Shown: positions 8,897 through 17,045, numbered from the stretch's first letter. The stretch: DNA of 64,000 nucleotides from Streptomyces sp. AM 2-1-1 (GCF_029167645.1 NZ_CP119147.1:5164501-5228500), one strand, 5' to 3'. A program made the numbers and translations. The notes: generated by a model from the letters alone, not told the origin.

Positions 8897-10279
8897 TCAG
8901 GCGCCGGAGCCGAGTCCTTCGCGGATGTCCGACACGACCCTGGCCGCCGACTGCCGGACGGCTTCCGTCTCGGTCAGAAAGTGCCAGTAATCGGGGTGAC
9001 GGGCCTCCAGGGCGGCGATCGCACGGTCCAGCCGGGCCACCGCGCTGTCCAGGGGTCCGGCATGACGCGGATCGGGGGTGCTGCGCCCGGTCATGGCGAG
9101 GCGCTGGGCGTCCCGGACGGCGAACCGGGTCCGCTCGATCTCCTTCTTCGGGTCCTTCGCCACGGCGTCCAGCAGCCGCAACCGCTCACCGGCCGCCGAC
9201 ACCGCCTCATCCGCGTGGTTGAGCAGTGCGCGGACCGTGCCGAGCCGTGCGGTGGCATCGGGCCAGCTCTGCTCCCGCCGGGCCGTGACGGCCTCCGCCA
9301 GCTTCTCCTCCGCCTGGCGGACATCCCGCGCGGCCTGCTCGGGCACGTGCTGGAGGTCCTGCCAGCACTCCGCCGAGAATCGACGCCGCAGCTCGCTGAG
9401 TATCGGCTCCACCCCACTGGTCCGCGTGGTCAGGGCCTGGGCGCGGGTACGCAACGACACCAGCCTGCGGTCGATCTCGGCAGCCCGCTCCGGCAGCCGC
9501 TCGGCCTCCGTGCGTATCGCCTCGGCCTCGCGGACCACCTGGTCGGCGCGTTGCAACGTCTCGGCCACACCGTGCCGGCCCGCGCCCTGGTTGAGCTTGG
9601 TCAGCTCGGGGGCGAGGGCGGCGAGCCGCGCCGCGAGGTCGTCGGCCTTCAACCCGGAGGCCCGTACCCCGTCCAGGGCACCGGTGGCCCCCAGCAGCGC
9701 CTGGCGCGCCCGCTCCACGGCCGGCGCCAGCCGGGCGAGCTGGGTCTCGGCGCTGCCGAGGAGGGGGCCGAGTCCCCGCGCGTACCGGTCGAGCTCGCCC
9801 TTGACCCGTACGAGATCGTCCTTGGCCCTGGTCAGCTCGGTGGTGGCACGGTCAGCGACGGACGGCTCCAGACCGTCCCGGTCCAGATCGTGGGCGTCGA
9901 CGGCGGTGATGTAGGCGTGACTGACCTCGTCGATGCGGCGCCCCAGGGCCGCGAAGTCCTCGACGGCCTGACGGGCACGCGGGGAACTGTCCACGGCCGT
10001 GATGGTCTCGACCGAGATCTCGAGATCGCGCTGGGCGCTGTCCAGCTCGTAGAAGGCCTCGGCGGCGGCGTCTTTCGCGGCCTGGGCGTCCGCCCTCCGG
10101 CTCTCGTCCCGTCCGCCGAACCAGCGGCGCGTACCGCCCCCGGCGAATGCGCCGGGCAATGCGGCGGCGAGCAGGGGCAGAGGCAGCAACATCAGCGCGA
10201 CGGCGTCCCGAAGCGTGGCGGCGGTCCGGCCTCCGGTGGCCTTCCCCTTCGTGCTCGGACGCGCGTCTGTCGCCGTCAC
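8897..10279 (-). CDS. membrane-anchored coiled-coil protein, function unknown
   Basis: A 460-residue protein from the GTG at 10279; a purine-rich GAGAGG lies just upstream. One hydrophobic helix near residues 24-45 ('VALMLLPLPLLAAALPGAF') is followed by about 400 residues rich in Ala, Arg, Glu and Leu heptads, a long coiled coil with almost no globular motif. A single N-terminal membrane anchor with a long helical rod suggests a structural or scaffold role at the membrane. I recognise it only as a conserved streptomycete hypothetical; no enzyme motif is visible. Confidence 0.75.
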   Translation of the reverse strand: MTATDARPSTKGKATGGRTAATLRDAVALMLLPLPLLAAALPGAFAGGGTRRWFGGRDESRRADAQAAKDAAAEAFYELDSAQRDLEISVETITAVDSSPRARQAVEDFAALGRRIDEVSHAYITAVDAHDLDRDGLEPSVADRATTELTRAKDDLVRVKGELDRYARGLGPLLGSAETQLARLAPAVERARQALLGATGALDGVRASGLKADDLAARLAALAPELTKLNQGAGRHGVAETLQRADQVVREAEAIRTEAERLPERAAEIDRRLVSLRTRAQALTTRTSGVEPILSELRRRFSAECWQDLQHVPEQAARDVRQAEEKLAEAVTARREQSWPDATARLGTVRALLNHADEAVSAAGERLRLLDAVAKDPKKEIERTRFAVRDAQRLAMTGRSTPDPRHAGPLDSAVARLDRAIAALEARHPDYWHFLTETEAVRQSAARVVSDIREGLGSGA

Positions 10280-10349
10280 ATGCCTCTCCCGTGCCGTTCG
10301 CCTCTGCCCGGTCCATTCTCCCACCAGTCATGACGAATACCCGGGCCGC

Positions 10350-11198
10350 TTAGTTCGCGGTTCGGAGGCTGACTTCCCCGTTGTCGCTGCGGACCTTCAC
10401 CACGTGCGGGCTGGCGTCGCTGCGCGGCACGTCGACGGAGACGTGCCCGTTGTCCGCCTTCGCGTCCACCGCGTACGCGGTCCCGCTTCCGGGCAGCTCG
10501 ATGCGGGCGCCCCCGTTGTCCGTGGTCACGTCCAGCAGATCCGGCGCCGCGTCGAACCGGAGCCGGACCGACCCGTTGTCCGAGCCGACCACCACGGACG
10601 GGCCCGAGATCCCGTCGGCGTCGATGGAACCGTTGTCGCTCGACAACTTCAGCTCGCCCCCGGCGTCCCGCACCGCCACCCCACCGTTGTCGGAGGACAA
10701 CTCCAGCCTGGTGTCGAATCCCGACGCGGTCACCTTCCCGTTGTCTCCCGACGCCTTCACCGCCACCCCGCGCGGCACCCGCACCGTGTGCCGGCCCGTG
10801 CAGTCGCTGATCACCCCGGTGCACTTCACGGCGAGCGTGAGAGTGCCGTCCTCCATCTTCCAGACCGGATCGGGCCCGGTCCCGAACATCACCCACCCGT
10901 CCGTCTGCCGCTCCACCTCCACCCGGTCCACATCGGCCGGCACGAGCTCCAGCGAAGTGTTCGACGCGTCGATCGTCAGCGTCTTCCCCCCGAGGGCGAA
11001 GGACTTGTGCTCCACCGGCGCCCCCTCCACGTCCGCGCCCCCACCGCAACCGCTGACCGTCACGGCGACGACGAGCGCGCCGGCGGCAGCGAGGAAGGCA
11101 GCGCGCCGACGAGTGGCGCGTCGGTGGCCGGTGCCCCGTGGGGTGCGCGGGAGAGCGGCGCGTCGGTGTGCGTACGGCGTGCCGGTGGTGTGGTCCAC
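10350..11198 (-). CDS. DUF4097-type beta-helix lipoprotein
   Basis: A 282-residue protein starting GTG ('VDHTTGTP'). It has an Arg-rich N-region, a hydrophobic core and the lipobox 'VTVSGC', so it is probably a surface lipoprotein. The mature part is a DUF4097/adhesin-like beta-helix with repeated turns carrying D-N-G ('SSDNGG', 'SSDNGS', 'SDNGS', 'TDNGG', 'ADNGH', 'SDNGE') at roughly 20-residue spacing. Each DNG sits at a turn of the repeat. The family is often near envelope-stress regulators, but none is adjacent here. The ligand is unknown. Confidence 0.82.
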   Translation of the reverse strand: MDHTTGTPYAHRRAALPRTPRGTGHRRATRRRAAFLAAAGALVVAVTVSGCGGGADVEGAPVEHKSFALGGKTLTIDASNTSLELVPADVDRVEVERQTDGWVMFGTGPDPVWKMEDGTLTLAVKCTGVISDCTGRHTVRVPRGVAVKASGDNGKVTASGFDTRLELSSDNGGVAVRDAGGELKLSSDNGSIDADGISGPSVVVGSDNGSVRLRFDAAPDLLDVTTDNGGARIELPGSGTAYAVDAKADNGHVSVDVPRSDASPHVVKVRSDNGEVSLRTAN

Positions 11199-11468
11199 GG
11201 GTTCGGTCCCCCAGAGGTGCGCGGTGCGGTGACGTGCTCACCGGGGCGGCTCCCCCGGCCACCCTCACGTTATGCAGCCCCGCCGTCACCCACGATGAGG
11301 CCGCCCACCGGTTCCGGGGTAGGGCTAACCCCCGTATCCGGCCCCGCGTGCGAGCCCGGAGAGGGCGCTGTGCGGCGTCGCACCCCGCTCCACACCGGGG
11401 ACCTGCGGCGGCGGGGAATCGGTGTACGAACCGGACCCGGACGCCATGTACGCTGTTCCTTCGTCCAC

Positions 11469-11540
11469 GGGTGCGTAGCTCAGGGGTAGAGCGCTGCTCT
11501 TACAAAGCAGATGTCGGCGGTTCGAAACCGTCCGCGCCCA
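11469..11540 (+). tRNA. tRNA-Val (anticodon TAC)
   Basis: A full cloverleaf can be drawn. The acceptor stem is GGGTGCG with CGCGCCC, the D arm is GCTC...GAGC, the anticodon stem is CTGCT/AGCAG around loop CTTACAA (anticodon TAC at 11501-11503), and the T arm is GGCGG-TTCGAAA-CCGTC. The discriminator base is A at 11540. CCA is not encoded (CCG follows). Its 3' half is duplicated at 14739-14775, so the gene has served as an integration site. Confidence 0.95.
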
Positions 11541-11542
11541 CC
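11506..11542 (+). repeat. attL-like direct repeat (tRNA 3' half)
   Basis: This 37-nt segment, from the anticodon-stem 3' side to the first bases past the tRNA, matches 14739-14775 at 34 of 37 positions. The differences are at repeat positions 12, 22 and 30. This is the arrangement left when an element integrates into a tRNA gene and restores its 3' end. Confidence 0.75.
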
Positions 11543-11550
11543 GAGGACAA

Positions 11551-11604
11551 GAGCCAGGTGAGAGCCTGGTTTTTAGCCCTCAGCCGTACTCGGCTGGGGG
11601 CTTT
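11551..11604 (+). terminator. two consecutive hairpins after tRNA-Val
   Basis: First hairpin: CCAGG-TGAGAG-CCTGG followed by TTTTT (about 11555-11572). Second: AGCCCTCAGCCG and CGGCTGGGGGCT around TACT (about 11577-11604). Together they should end the tRNA transcript before the island. Just beyond, at about 11616-11634, GAGTCCAC occurs twice in direct orientation, which could be an integrase arm-type site. Confidence 0.7.
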
Positions 11605-11906
11605 CTCGCGCCCGGAGTCCACTAAGAGTCCACATCGCTGAATGATCACGGCTTCTCGTCGCCCGTAGAGTGCTGCGCACGGCACGGGCAGGTCCGCCTC
11701 CCCACGCGCGCCTGAGCCGCGCCCCCCAGAAGATGTGGGGTCCCGGCGGGGAGGCTCGGCCCACGGGCGCAGCCCCGCCGCACGGTCGGTGGGGCCTTCT
11801 GCTGCTCACGGTAAACCGCCCCGCACTCGGACGATTGCAGGGCGGAGCGCCCGCTCCCCATCGCCGACGCTTTCCGCGTCCCCCTCGCCACCCCGGCGCG
11901 AGAGAG
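11605..11906. other. non-coding start of the island
   Basis: No convincing gene is seen here. It holds the direct repeat GAGTCCAC x2 near 11616-11634 and then GC-rich sequence without a ribosome-binding site or a conserved frame. An integrase gene, expected next to an att site, is absent. Confidence 0.5.
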
Positions 11907-12119
11907 CTAACGCCCTCGTCTTGGCTGCGGTGCCGGTGCCTCGTCGAGCGCTTGGTGGAGGATCGACGGTGCGGCCTGCCTGGCGGTGCACTCCGGGTCG
12001 CCCATCGGATGGGCGTACGAGTCCTCGCGGGCGCCGGACGCGGAGTGCCCTTCGACGGCGATGATCGCGTTGCCGAGGATCGTGTGGTCGCAGTACACGC
12101 AGTACCTGGGGAAGCTCAC
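11907..12119 (-). CDS. tiny Cys-rich protein, third gene of coupled trio
   Basis: A 70-residue product starting GTG at 12119 ('VSFPRYCVYCDHTI'). GGAGAG lies seven bases upstream, and the start overlaps the previous gene's stop as GTGA. The C-x2-C near the N-terminus plus a later Cys ('DPECTARQ') suggest a metal-binding knuckle. The C-terminus is Pro/Arg-rich. It is the last gene of a divergent three-gene unit opposite the XRE regulator. I do not recognise a functional family; homologous small proteins occur beside XRE regulators in streptomycetes. Confidence 0.65.
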   Translation of the reverse strand: MSFPRYCVYCDHTILGNAIIAVEGHSASGAREDSYAHPMGDPECTARQAAPSILHQALDEAPAPQPRRGR

Positions 12120-12256
12120 CGGGCAGCTCTCCATGCCCGGCCGAGCGCCACTGCGGTGGGGCAGGCCCGCCCGGCCCGGCAGGTCGCGCATCGCTCGGTG
12201 TGGAATATCCATGCGCGGTATGCCCGGTCTCCGGGGGTCAACGTCTCGGTGGTCAT
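12116..12256 (-). CDS. 46-residue Cys-rich protein, second gene of trio
   Basis: Starts 'MTTETLTPGDRAYRAWIFHTE' and contains 'CATCRAGRACPTA', three cysteines spaced C-x2-C-x5-C. The ATG at 12256 overlaps the upstream stop (ATGA) and is preceded by AAGGA at about 8 nt; its own stop overlaps the third gene's start. Such tight overlaps on both sides argue strongly that it is a real gene despite its length. A zinc knuckle is likely. Function unknown; the context is the XRE/GNAT module. Confidence 0.68.
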   Translation of the reverse strand: MTTETLTPGDRAYRAWIFHTERCATCRAGRACPTAVALGRAWRAAR

Positions 12257-12453
12257 CGGGTTTGTCCTTCCCAACAGGTGAGGCAGCAGCGCGGGAACCA
12301 GGTGACGAGGGAGCCGCCGTACGCCGGGTCGGGTCGGGGCCCGAGGTCGTGAGCGTCGCCCGGTGTCAGCGGCGCCGCGCACCAGACACAGTCGGCTCCG
12401 CGCTGCTGCGGGTCGGAGAGCGTCTCGGGTTCGGGCGTCGGCTGCGTGCGCAT
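12253..12453 (-). CDS. 66-residue zinc-ribbon-like protein, first gene of trio
   Basis: Contains 'CVWCAAPLTPGDAHDLG' and, 30 residues on, 'TWFPRCCLTC', so two C-x2-C pairs suited to one zinc ribbon. A clear paralogue sits at 18755-18976, with the same 'QQRG..CVWCAAPL' and 'WFPR' blocks, again next to an XRE/TPR regulator. The ATG at 12453 has no strong ribosome-binding site. Because the XRE gene starts only about 100 bp away on the other strand, both probably share one control region. Likely DNA- or protein-binding; the exact role is unknown. Confidence 0.68.
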   Translation of the reverse strand: MRTQPTPEPETLSDPQQRGADCVWCAAPLTPGDAHDLGPRPDPAYGGSLVTWFPRCCLTCWEGQTR

Positions 12454-12554
12454 ACGAGTAGCGTTTCCGATGCGGACCGTGATGCCCAGAGATGCCGTGT
12501 CCGCCAGTGTCCGCAGCCGTGCGGACAGCGCGGACAGCGTGGGAGAGCATCCTG

Positions 12555-13721
12555 ATGAGCGAGACCTTCGGCCAGGCGTTACGTCGACTCCGCGGCGCGC
12601 GGTCGATCCGGGACGTTGCCCAGCTCGCGTCCTGCGGCAAGTCGTACGTCTCGGACCTGGAGTTGGGGAAGCGCCGGCCGACACCGGACATCGCCCGCGC
12701 CCTCGATGACGTCCTCGACGCTGGTGGGGAGTTGGCCGCGCTGGCCGAGCAGCGGCCGGGCGCCGACCCGCTCGACCAGGCGGACGGGCTCCAGCGAGGC
12801 CTCGCGGAAGAGTTCGCCACCAGCGCGCTCACCGGGGAGGGCCTGGCCGAGGTCGAGTACACGGTGGCCCGACACGGTCGCGCAACCCGGTACCGGGCGG
12901 AGGCTGAGCTGCTGCCCGAGCTGCTCGCGGACTTCACAGACCTACGGCTCCGCCTGACCGGCCGCCAGTCCCCGCCGACGAGGAAGCGCCTGCTGATTGC
13001 CGTAGCCCAGATGTCCGGGCTGATGGCCCTGACGCTGTTGAAGGTGGGCGATGCACGGTCGCGGGCGTGGTGGCGGACGGGCCGGAGCGCGGCGGCTGCG
13101 GCTGAGGATCGGGCGACGTTGTCGTGGATCTACGCGCAGGAGGCATATCAGCTCTTCTACAGCCGGGACATACATGGCGCTGTCGAGCTGGCGTGCCGCG
13201 CGCAGCAGTTGGCCGGCGGCCTCCCGTGCGTCGGCCCGGCGCTTGCCGCCCCGCTGGAGGCCCGCGCGGCAGCTCTCCTCGCGCGGCCCGACGCCGCGGC
13301 GGACGCACTGCACCGCGCCGAGCACGGGTTGGAGCGGCTGCCCGAGACGGCCCGGACCGCCAGTGCCTTCGGGTACTCCGAGTCGCAGCTGCGATTCCAC
13401 AGCGGGAACGCGTGGACCCACCTCGGCGTCGTCGAGCGCGCGCGTGAGGAGCACGCGCGCGCCTTGGAGCTGTACCCGGCGGCGGACCACATGGGCCGGG
13501 CGCTGATCGATCTCGACCTCGCCATGTGCCTGGCCATCGAGGGCGACGCCGCCGGGGCCGCGCGGAGAGCGACGACCACCGTGGTCGGCCTGCCGCCGTC
13601 GCACCGCTCCGCGCTGATCATCTACCGAGCCGCCGACGTCGCAGCTAGGGTGCCTGAGGCACGAGCGGTGTCAGAGGTGCGGGTGCTGCGCGAGATCCTG
13701 GCGCTGCCCCCTGGAAAGTAG
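12555..13721 (+). CDS. XRE-family regulator with TPR-like C-terminal domain
   Basis: A 388-residue protein. The helix-turn-helix is residues ~4-55 ('FGQALRRLRGARSIRDVAQLASCGKSYVSDLELG'). The remainder is alpha-helical, with TPR-like repeats such as 'AVELACRAQQLAGG', 'AADALHRAEHGLERLP' and 'EEHARALELYP'. GGGAGAG lies seven bases before the ATG. This architecture is common in Streptomyces for regulators paired with small effector genes. It is divergent from the tiny Cys-rich trio and followed after 9 bp by a GNAT gene, so it probably controls both. It lies inside the tRNA-flanked island. Confidence 0.88.
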   Translation: MSETFGQALRRLRGARSIRDVAQLASCGKSYVSDLELGKRRPTPDIARALDDVLDAGGELAALAEQRPGADPLDQADGLQRGLAEEFATSALTGEGLAEVEYTVARHGRATRYRAEAELLPELLADFTDLRLRLTGRQSPPTRKRLLIAVAQMSGLMALTLLKVGDARSRAWWRTGRSAAAAAEDRATLSWIYAQEAYQLFYSRDIHGAVELACRAQQLAGGLPCVGPALAAPLEARAAALLARPDAAADALHRAEHGLERLPETARTASAFGYSESQLRFHSGNAWTHLGVVERAREEHARALELYPAADHMGRALIDLDLAMCLAIEGDAAGAARRATTTVVGLPPSHRSALIIYRAADVAARVPEARAVSEVRVLREILALPPGK

Positions 13722-13730
13722 GGACAGCGC

Positions 13731-14177
13731 ATGGTGGAAATCAGCCCGGCAACGGACGCGGACACCGCGGCGATCTCCGCGATCCTCGGCGAGATCGAGG
13801 AGCACTACGGCGGCGACCCGGCCCCGGGTGATCCGGCACAGATCCGTGCCGCCCTCTTCGGCCCACGCCCGCACGCCACGGTGCTGCTCGCCCGGGCCGG
13901 CGGCGACGTCCTCGGGATGGCCAGCTACACATACCTCTGGCCGGCGGCCGGAGCGGACTCGTCGCTCTACCTGAAGGAACTGTTCGTGCGCGCGACGGCC
14001 CGGCGCCGCGGTGTGGCCCGCGCGCTTATGGATGCCCTTAAGGGGATCGCCGCCGAGACTGGGTGCTCGCGCGTCGAGTGGACGGCCGACGCGGACAACC
14101 CCGGTGCGCTCGCCCTGTACGAAGCGCTCGGCGTAGCCCAGCTCGCGGGGAAGGTCTTCTACCGGGTCAGCGTCTGA
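13731..14177 (+). CDS. GNAT-family N-acetyltransferase
   Basis: A 148-residue GNAT enzyme. The acetyl-CoA-binding motif A is 'LFVRATARRRGVARALMDAL' (RxxGxA variant RRRGVA), and motif B is 'ADNPGALALYEALGV'. Length and ending are typical. It follows the XRE gene closely and is probably co-transcribed. Possible roles are small-molecule (for example amine or drug) acetylation, or an effector controlled by the XRE protein; the sequence does not distinguish them. Confidence 0.85.
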   Translation: MVEISPATDADTAAISAILGEIEEHYGGDPAPGDPAQIRAALFGPRPHATVLLARAGGDVLGMASYTYLWPAAGADSSLYLKELFVRATARRRGVARALMDALKGIAAETGCSRVEWTADADNPGALALYEALGVAQLAGKVFYRVSV

Positions 14178-14738
14178 GGGGAATGCTCGGCTTCCCCACG
14201 GTCGTAGACCCGAGCGGGTGTCCATTTTTGCCATCGAATGCCGCCCGGCCACGCGTTTTCCGCACCTCACCCACGCTCGCATTCGCCGAGGTCGAGCGGG
14301 CGATCGTGGCAGCCGAGCGGCGGCAGACGCGCCGGAGTGCCTCCCCCCGCGCCTGCCGCGAAGGTGCCGCGTGCGCCCGCGCCGCCAGCCTGGGGCATCG
14401 CCCGGATTGGGCTCGGCGGCCCCGAATCGGTGCACTGCGGCGACTGCTGGGCCGAGGCGGCGAGATGCGCCCGCTCTCCCGGTAAGACACAGCTCGGGAT
14501 ACCGGCGTGCGAGGTATGCCGGCCAGAGCGGGTCCCCTTCCGGCGTCACTGACCCGTCCCGGTCGCCGCAGGTTTTTCGCGCCCCGCAGCTCGATGCCGG
14601 CTCCTCGAGGCGAGGAGCGCGATGCCGCAGGATCCTGTTACTTCTCGCGCATCTTCGCAGGACAGGAGTGCAGGTCCGACATGACGAATCGCCCCCGCCC
14701 GGCGCGAGGCCGTACGGGGGCGTGGTGGTCAGTCGCGG
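14178..14738. other. island segment without a convincing gene
   Basis: Several frames are open but none has a good start and conserved pattern. One plus-strand frame ending at 14552 encodes 'VHCGDCWAEA' and 'GIPACEVCRPERVP', two C-x2-C pairs in about 40 residues, which might be the rest of another zinc-ribbon gene. I see no start signal for it and treat it as an unproven remnant. Confidence 0.4.
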
Positions 14739-14776
14739 AGCAGATGTCGCCGGTTCGAAGCCGTCCGTGCCCACCA
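14717..14776 (+). pseudogene. truncated tRNA-Val copy (attR-like)
   Basis: Positions 14739-14775 repeat the 3' half of tRNA-Val (34 of 37 identical), including an intact T arm and acceptor 3' strand, ending with CCACCA. Upstream, GGGGGCG at about 14717 could be a relic of the acceptor 5' strand. There is no anticodon loop between them, so it cannot be a working tRNA. Best read as the outer att repeat of the island. Confidence 0.7.
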
Positions 14777-14780
14777 GCGC

Positions 14781-14814
14781 GAAGGCCCTCAACCGATCCT
14801 GGTTGAGGGCCTTC
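14781..14814. terminator. 14-bp perfect inverted repeat, terminator
   Basis: GAAGGCCCTCAACC and its exact complement flank a 6-nt loop, directly after the tRNA remnant. Its position matches the hairpins that follow the intact tRNA, although the sequence differs. Confidence 0.8.
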
Positions 14815-14908
14815 GGCATCCACTTCTGATATCAGCGGCCGCACCACCCTCACTCTGATTCGCCGCCAGTAGGCCCGAACCGCGCGAAATGTGAGGAGTG
14901 CGTACGGT

Positions 14909-15685
14909 TCAGCTACCGCTGGCCTGTCCTCTTCCGCGCAGACGCGACAGCGTCTTGCTCACCATTTCCGCAGCTACTGCTGGATCCTCGTGTTCCCACA
15001 CTCTGATTACTGTCCAGTCGGCCGCACGCAAGAGCTCATTGGTGTGAGCGTCACGAGCTTGATTTTCTTCGATTTTCGCAGCCCAAGTCGCTGCGTTCGT
15101 CTTGGCCGGGCGCAGATGTAGGGGGCATCCATGCCAAAAGCAACCATCTACGAAGACCGCCAGCTTATCTCTGGGAAAAACCACGTCTGCCCGCCGACGT
15201 ATGCCCTGGAGTGGGCTAGCATCCACGCGGTATCGCAGGCCTTTAGCATGGAGCAGGGAACGCAGGGCGAGTTCCGGCTTTGTATCCTTACTGCGATTCG
15301 CACGCATGACGGCGCGGACCTCGCGGGAGGATGCTCGGGACTCGGGGGGCAAGGGCTCCTCGGTGAGTAGGCCTCGGTCCCAGGCGCGTTGCCAGGCCAC
15401 GCGTAGGTTTGCCTGGCGGGTGCTTCCAGATACTTCGCCCAGATAGATCTCAGGCGACTTGCCCGCGTCGGACCAACGGAGAACGGCGCGAATCCTTCTG
15501 GTTCTTTTGTAGAGTCTCAGCGATACCGAAGCCCTGGCAAATTGACCATCCCCCAAGGCGACCATGCGTCGGTGTCGGCCTCCGGCCGCCCGGTCTTGCT
15601 CGGTTACGGGTGAAACGCCCTTGAGGTGCTTGTATGCGCGCTCAGTGGGGAGTTTCTCATTCCAACCGCTGCAGTGCTTCTCCAC
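14909..15685 (-). CDS. vsr: Vsr-type mismatch endonuclease with N-terminal extension
   Basis: A 258-residue protein. Residues ~118-245 form the Vsr fold: 'MRANRSKDTKPELALRSLLH', 'RRADVVFPRDKLAVFVDGCFWHGCPLH' (catalytic Asp, paired His, zinc Cys) and 'WTVIRVWEHED'. Vsr nicks at T:G mismatches formed when 5-methylcytosine deaminates, so it protects methylated sites. The first ~110 residues are extra; a block of them ('LRWSDAGKSPEIYLGEVSG') looks like a small beta domain. The GTG at 15685 lies 7 bp after the methyltransferase stop, so the two are co-transcribed. GC is lower than in flanking DNA. Confidence 0.9.
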   Translation of the reverse strand: MEKHCSGWNEKLPTERAYKHLKGVSPVTEQDRAAGGRHRRMVALGDGQFARASVSLRLYKRTRRIRAVLRWSDAGKSPEIYLGEVSGSTRQANLRVAWQRAWDRGLLTEEPLPPESRASSREVRAVMRANRSKDTKPELALRSLLHAKGLRYRVDASPLQGIRRRADVVFPRDKLAVFVDGCFWHGCPLHLRPAKTNAATWAAKIEENQARDAHTNELLRAADWTVIRVWEHEDPAVAAEMVSKTLSRLRGRGQASGS

Positions 15686-15692
15686 TTTTCTA

Positions 15693-17045
15693 TCAGTGTC
15701 CCGCGCTTTGAAGCCCGTCTGCGACGGCCTTCGCGAAAAATTCGCCGAGAGTCACAGGTACGGCGTTTCCCAATTGGCGCATTTTTTCCCCACGCGGCCC
15801 GGCGCCGTGCCACTCGTCCGGGAACGTCATCACGCGAGCTGTCTCACGCACCGTCATATACCGGTGCTTGTAGCGCCAACCGCCGGTCGCACCGGAGTCC
15901 GGTTCCCGTTCGTCAAGTAGCATCACCGACTCCCCGCCGGGTACGCCGTGAACTCCCGCCTTGACCGTCTTCGCGGGGCGATCGAGCTCGTTGGGCGTGT
16001 GCCCCTTGTAGATGCGAGCATCCGGCCAGCCGATGTGATCGGCAATGCCCAGGTGACTTGCTTGCTCAGTCTTACGATCGAGCTTTGTGAGGTCGACAGG
16101 AGGAAGAGCGGGCAGCGTTTCCCCGGTTCCGTGTCCCTGGATGGCATCGCGAAGTGTTCGCCAAGGGGCGCAGTCATCCTCCTCGATGACGGGCGGAAGG
16201 TTGGCTTGGACGCGCTCTCGAACGACATCCGGCACATACGAGTGGCGACGCCAGTATTCGCTGTCGTCGTCTTTCAACGACCGAAAGAGGGCGGCGGCGG
16301 AGTATTGAGGTGTATTGACGTATTTTTCGAAGGCGTCGACGTCGACGCCTAGATCCGCTCGGAATCCAATCAGTACGACCCTGTGACGAATTTGAGGGAC
16401 GCCGTAGTTGGCTGCATTAACGGAAACTTGGACCACTCGATAACGCTGGTCGTCTCCATCGTTTTCCGGTCGTTGCTTGAGGAGGCGTTCGAGTTGGGCG
16501 TTGTGAATTTGCCACTCATCGCTGTCGTCTCGCTCAACGAATGGAAGTTGCAACTCTCGCTGGATGTACTGGAAGTATTCACGAAAGGACGGACGTAGCA
16601 AGCCACGTACATTTTCGCAGATGATGGCTTTGGGCTGCATCTCGCGTACGGCTTTGAACATGGCGGGGAACATGTTCCGTTTGTCCTCGTCCCCCTTGGC
16701 GACGCCTCCGGCACTGAACGGCTGACACGGCGGGCCCCCGGCGAGGACGTCCACCTGCCCACGAAGCGCGCTGAGGTCCAAGTCGCGCACATCACCCGCG
16801 TACAGCGGTGTCGGCTCGCCAGGAGCCGGAGCGGAGGGCTTCCTGTCCTCCGTGCGTACGACGCCGTCGACACCGAGCGTCCTCGTCGCACTGGCTTCGA
16901 GCGTCTCGCAAGCGCGAGGGTTGAACTCATTGAAGAGGAGCGGGCGAAAGCCGGCCTGGTGGACTGCCATGGCTAGACCGCCACCACCCGCGAACAGCTC
17001 GACGCTCGTGCGGCTACGTGTGACGTCTTTTCGCTGCTCAACCAT
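15693..17045 (-). CDS. C5-cytosine DNA methyltransferase
   Basis: A 450-residue m5C methyltransferase. Motif I is 'LFAGGGGLAMAVHQAGF' (~18-33), motif IV 'GGPPCQPFSAGG' with catalytic Cys107, motif VI 'ENVRG' (144-148), motif VIII 'QIRHRVVLIG', and the motif X end is 'QLGNAVPVTLGEFF'. The target-recognition region lies at ~285-395. It pairs with the divergent Eco29kI-like nuclease and with Vsr. Eco29kI cuts CCGCGG, so that is the candidate target, not proven. The ATG at 17045 has no ribosome-binding site, but TTTCAA-17-TATGCT ends 6 nt upstream, which fits leaderless transcription. Confidence 0.92.
   Translation of the reverse strand: MVEQRKDVTRSRTSVELFAGGGGLAMAVHQAGFRPLLFNEFNPRACETLEASATRTLGVDGVVRTEDRKPSAPAPGEPTPLYAGDVRDLDLSALRGQVDVLAGGPPCQPFSAGGVAKGDEDKRNMFPAMFKAVREMQPKAIICENVRGLLRPSFREYFQYIQRELQLPFVERDDSDEWQIHNAQLERLLKQRPENDGDDQRYRVVQVSVNAANYGVPQIRHRVVLIGFRADLGVDVDAFEKYVNTPQYSAAALFRSLKDDDSEYWRRHSYVPDVVRERVQANLPPVIEEDDCAPWRTLRDAIQGHGTGETLPALPPVDLTKLDRKTEQASHLGIADHIGWPDARIYKGHTPNELDRPAKTVKAGVHGVPGGESVMLLDEREPDSGATGGWRYKHRYMTVRETARVMTFPDEWHGAGPRGEKMRQLGNAVPVTLGEFFAKAVADGLQSAGH

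Noticed and set aside
13731..14177. XRE/GNAT pair as a type II toxin-antitoxin system
   Set aside because: GNAT toxins normally pair with small ribbon-helix-helix antitoxins; this XRE protein is large and TPR-bearing. The idea is kept only as a possibility in the module finding.
14167..14490. Minus-strand 107-codon frame in the island
   Set aside because: Arg/Ser-rich product without a ribosome-binding site or motif; no partner gene.
13671..14819. Minus-strand 382-codon frame across the GNAT gene and tRNA remnant
   Set aside because: Its start derives from the antisense of the tRNA T arm (the well-known false 'DGFEPATS' protein) and it opposes a real GNAT gene.
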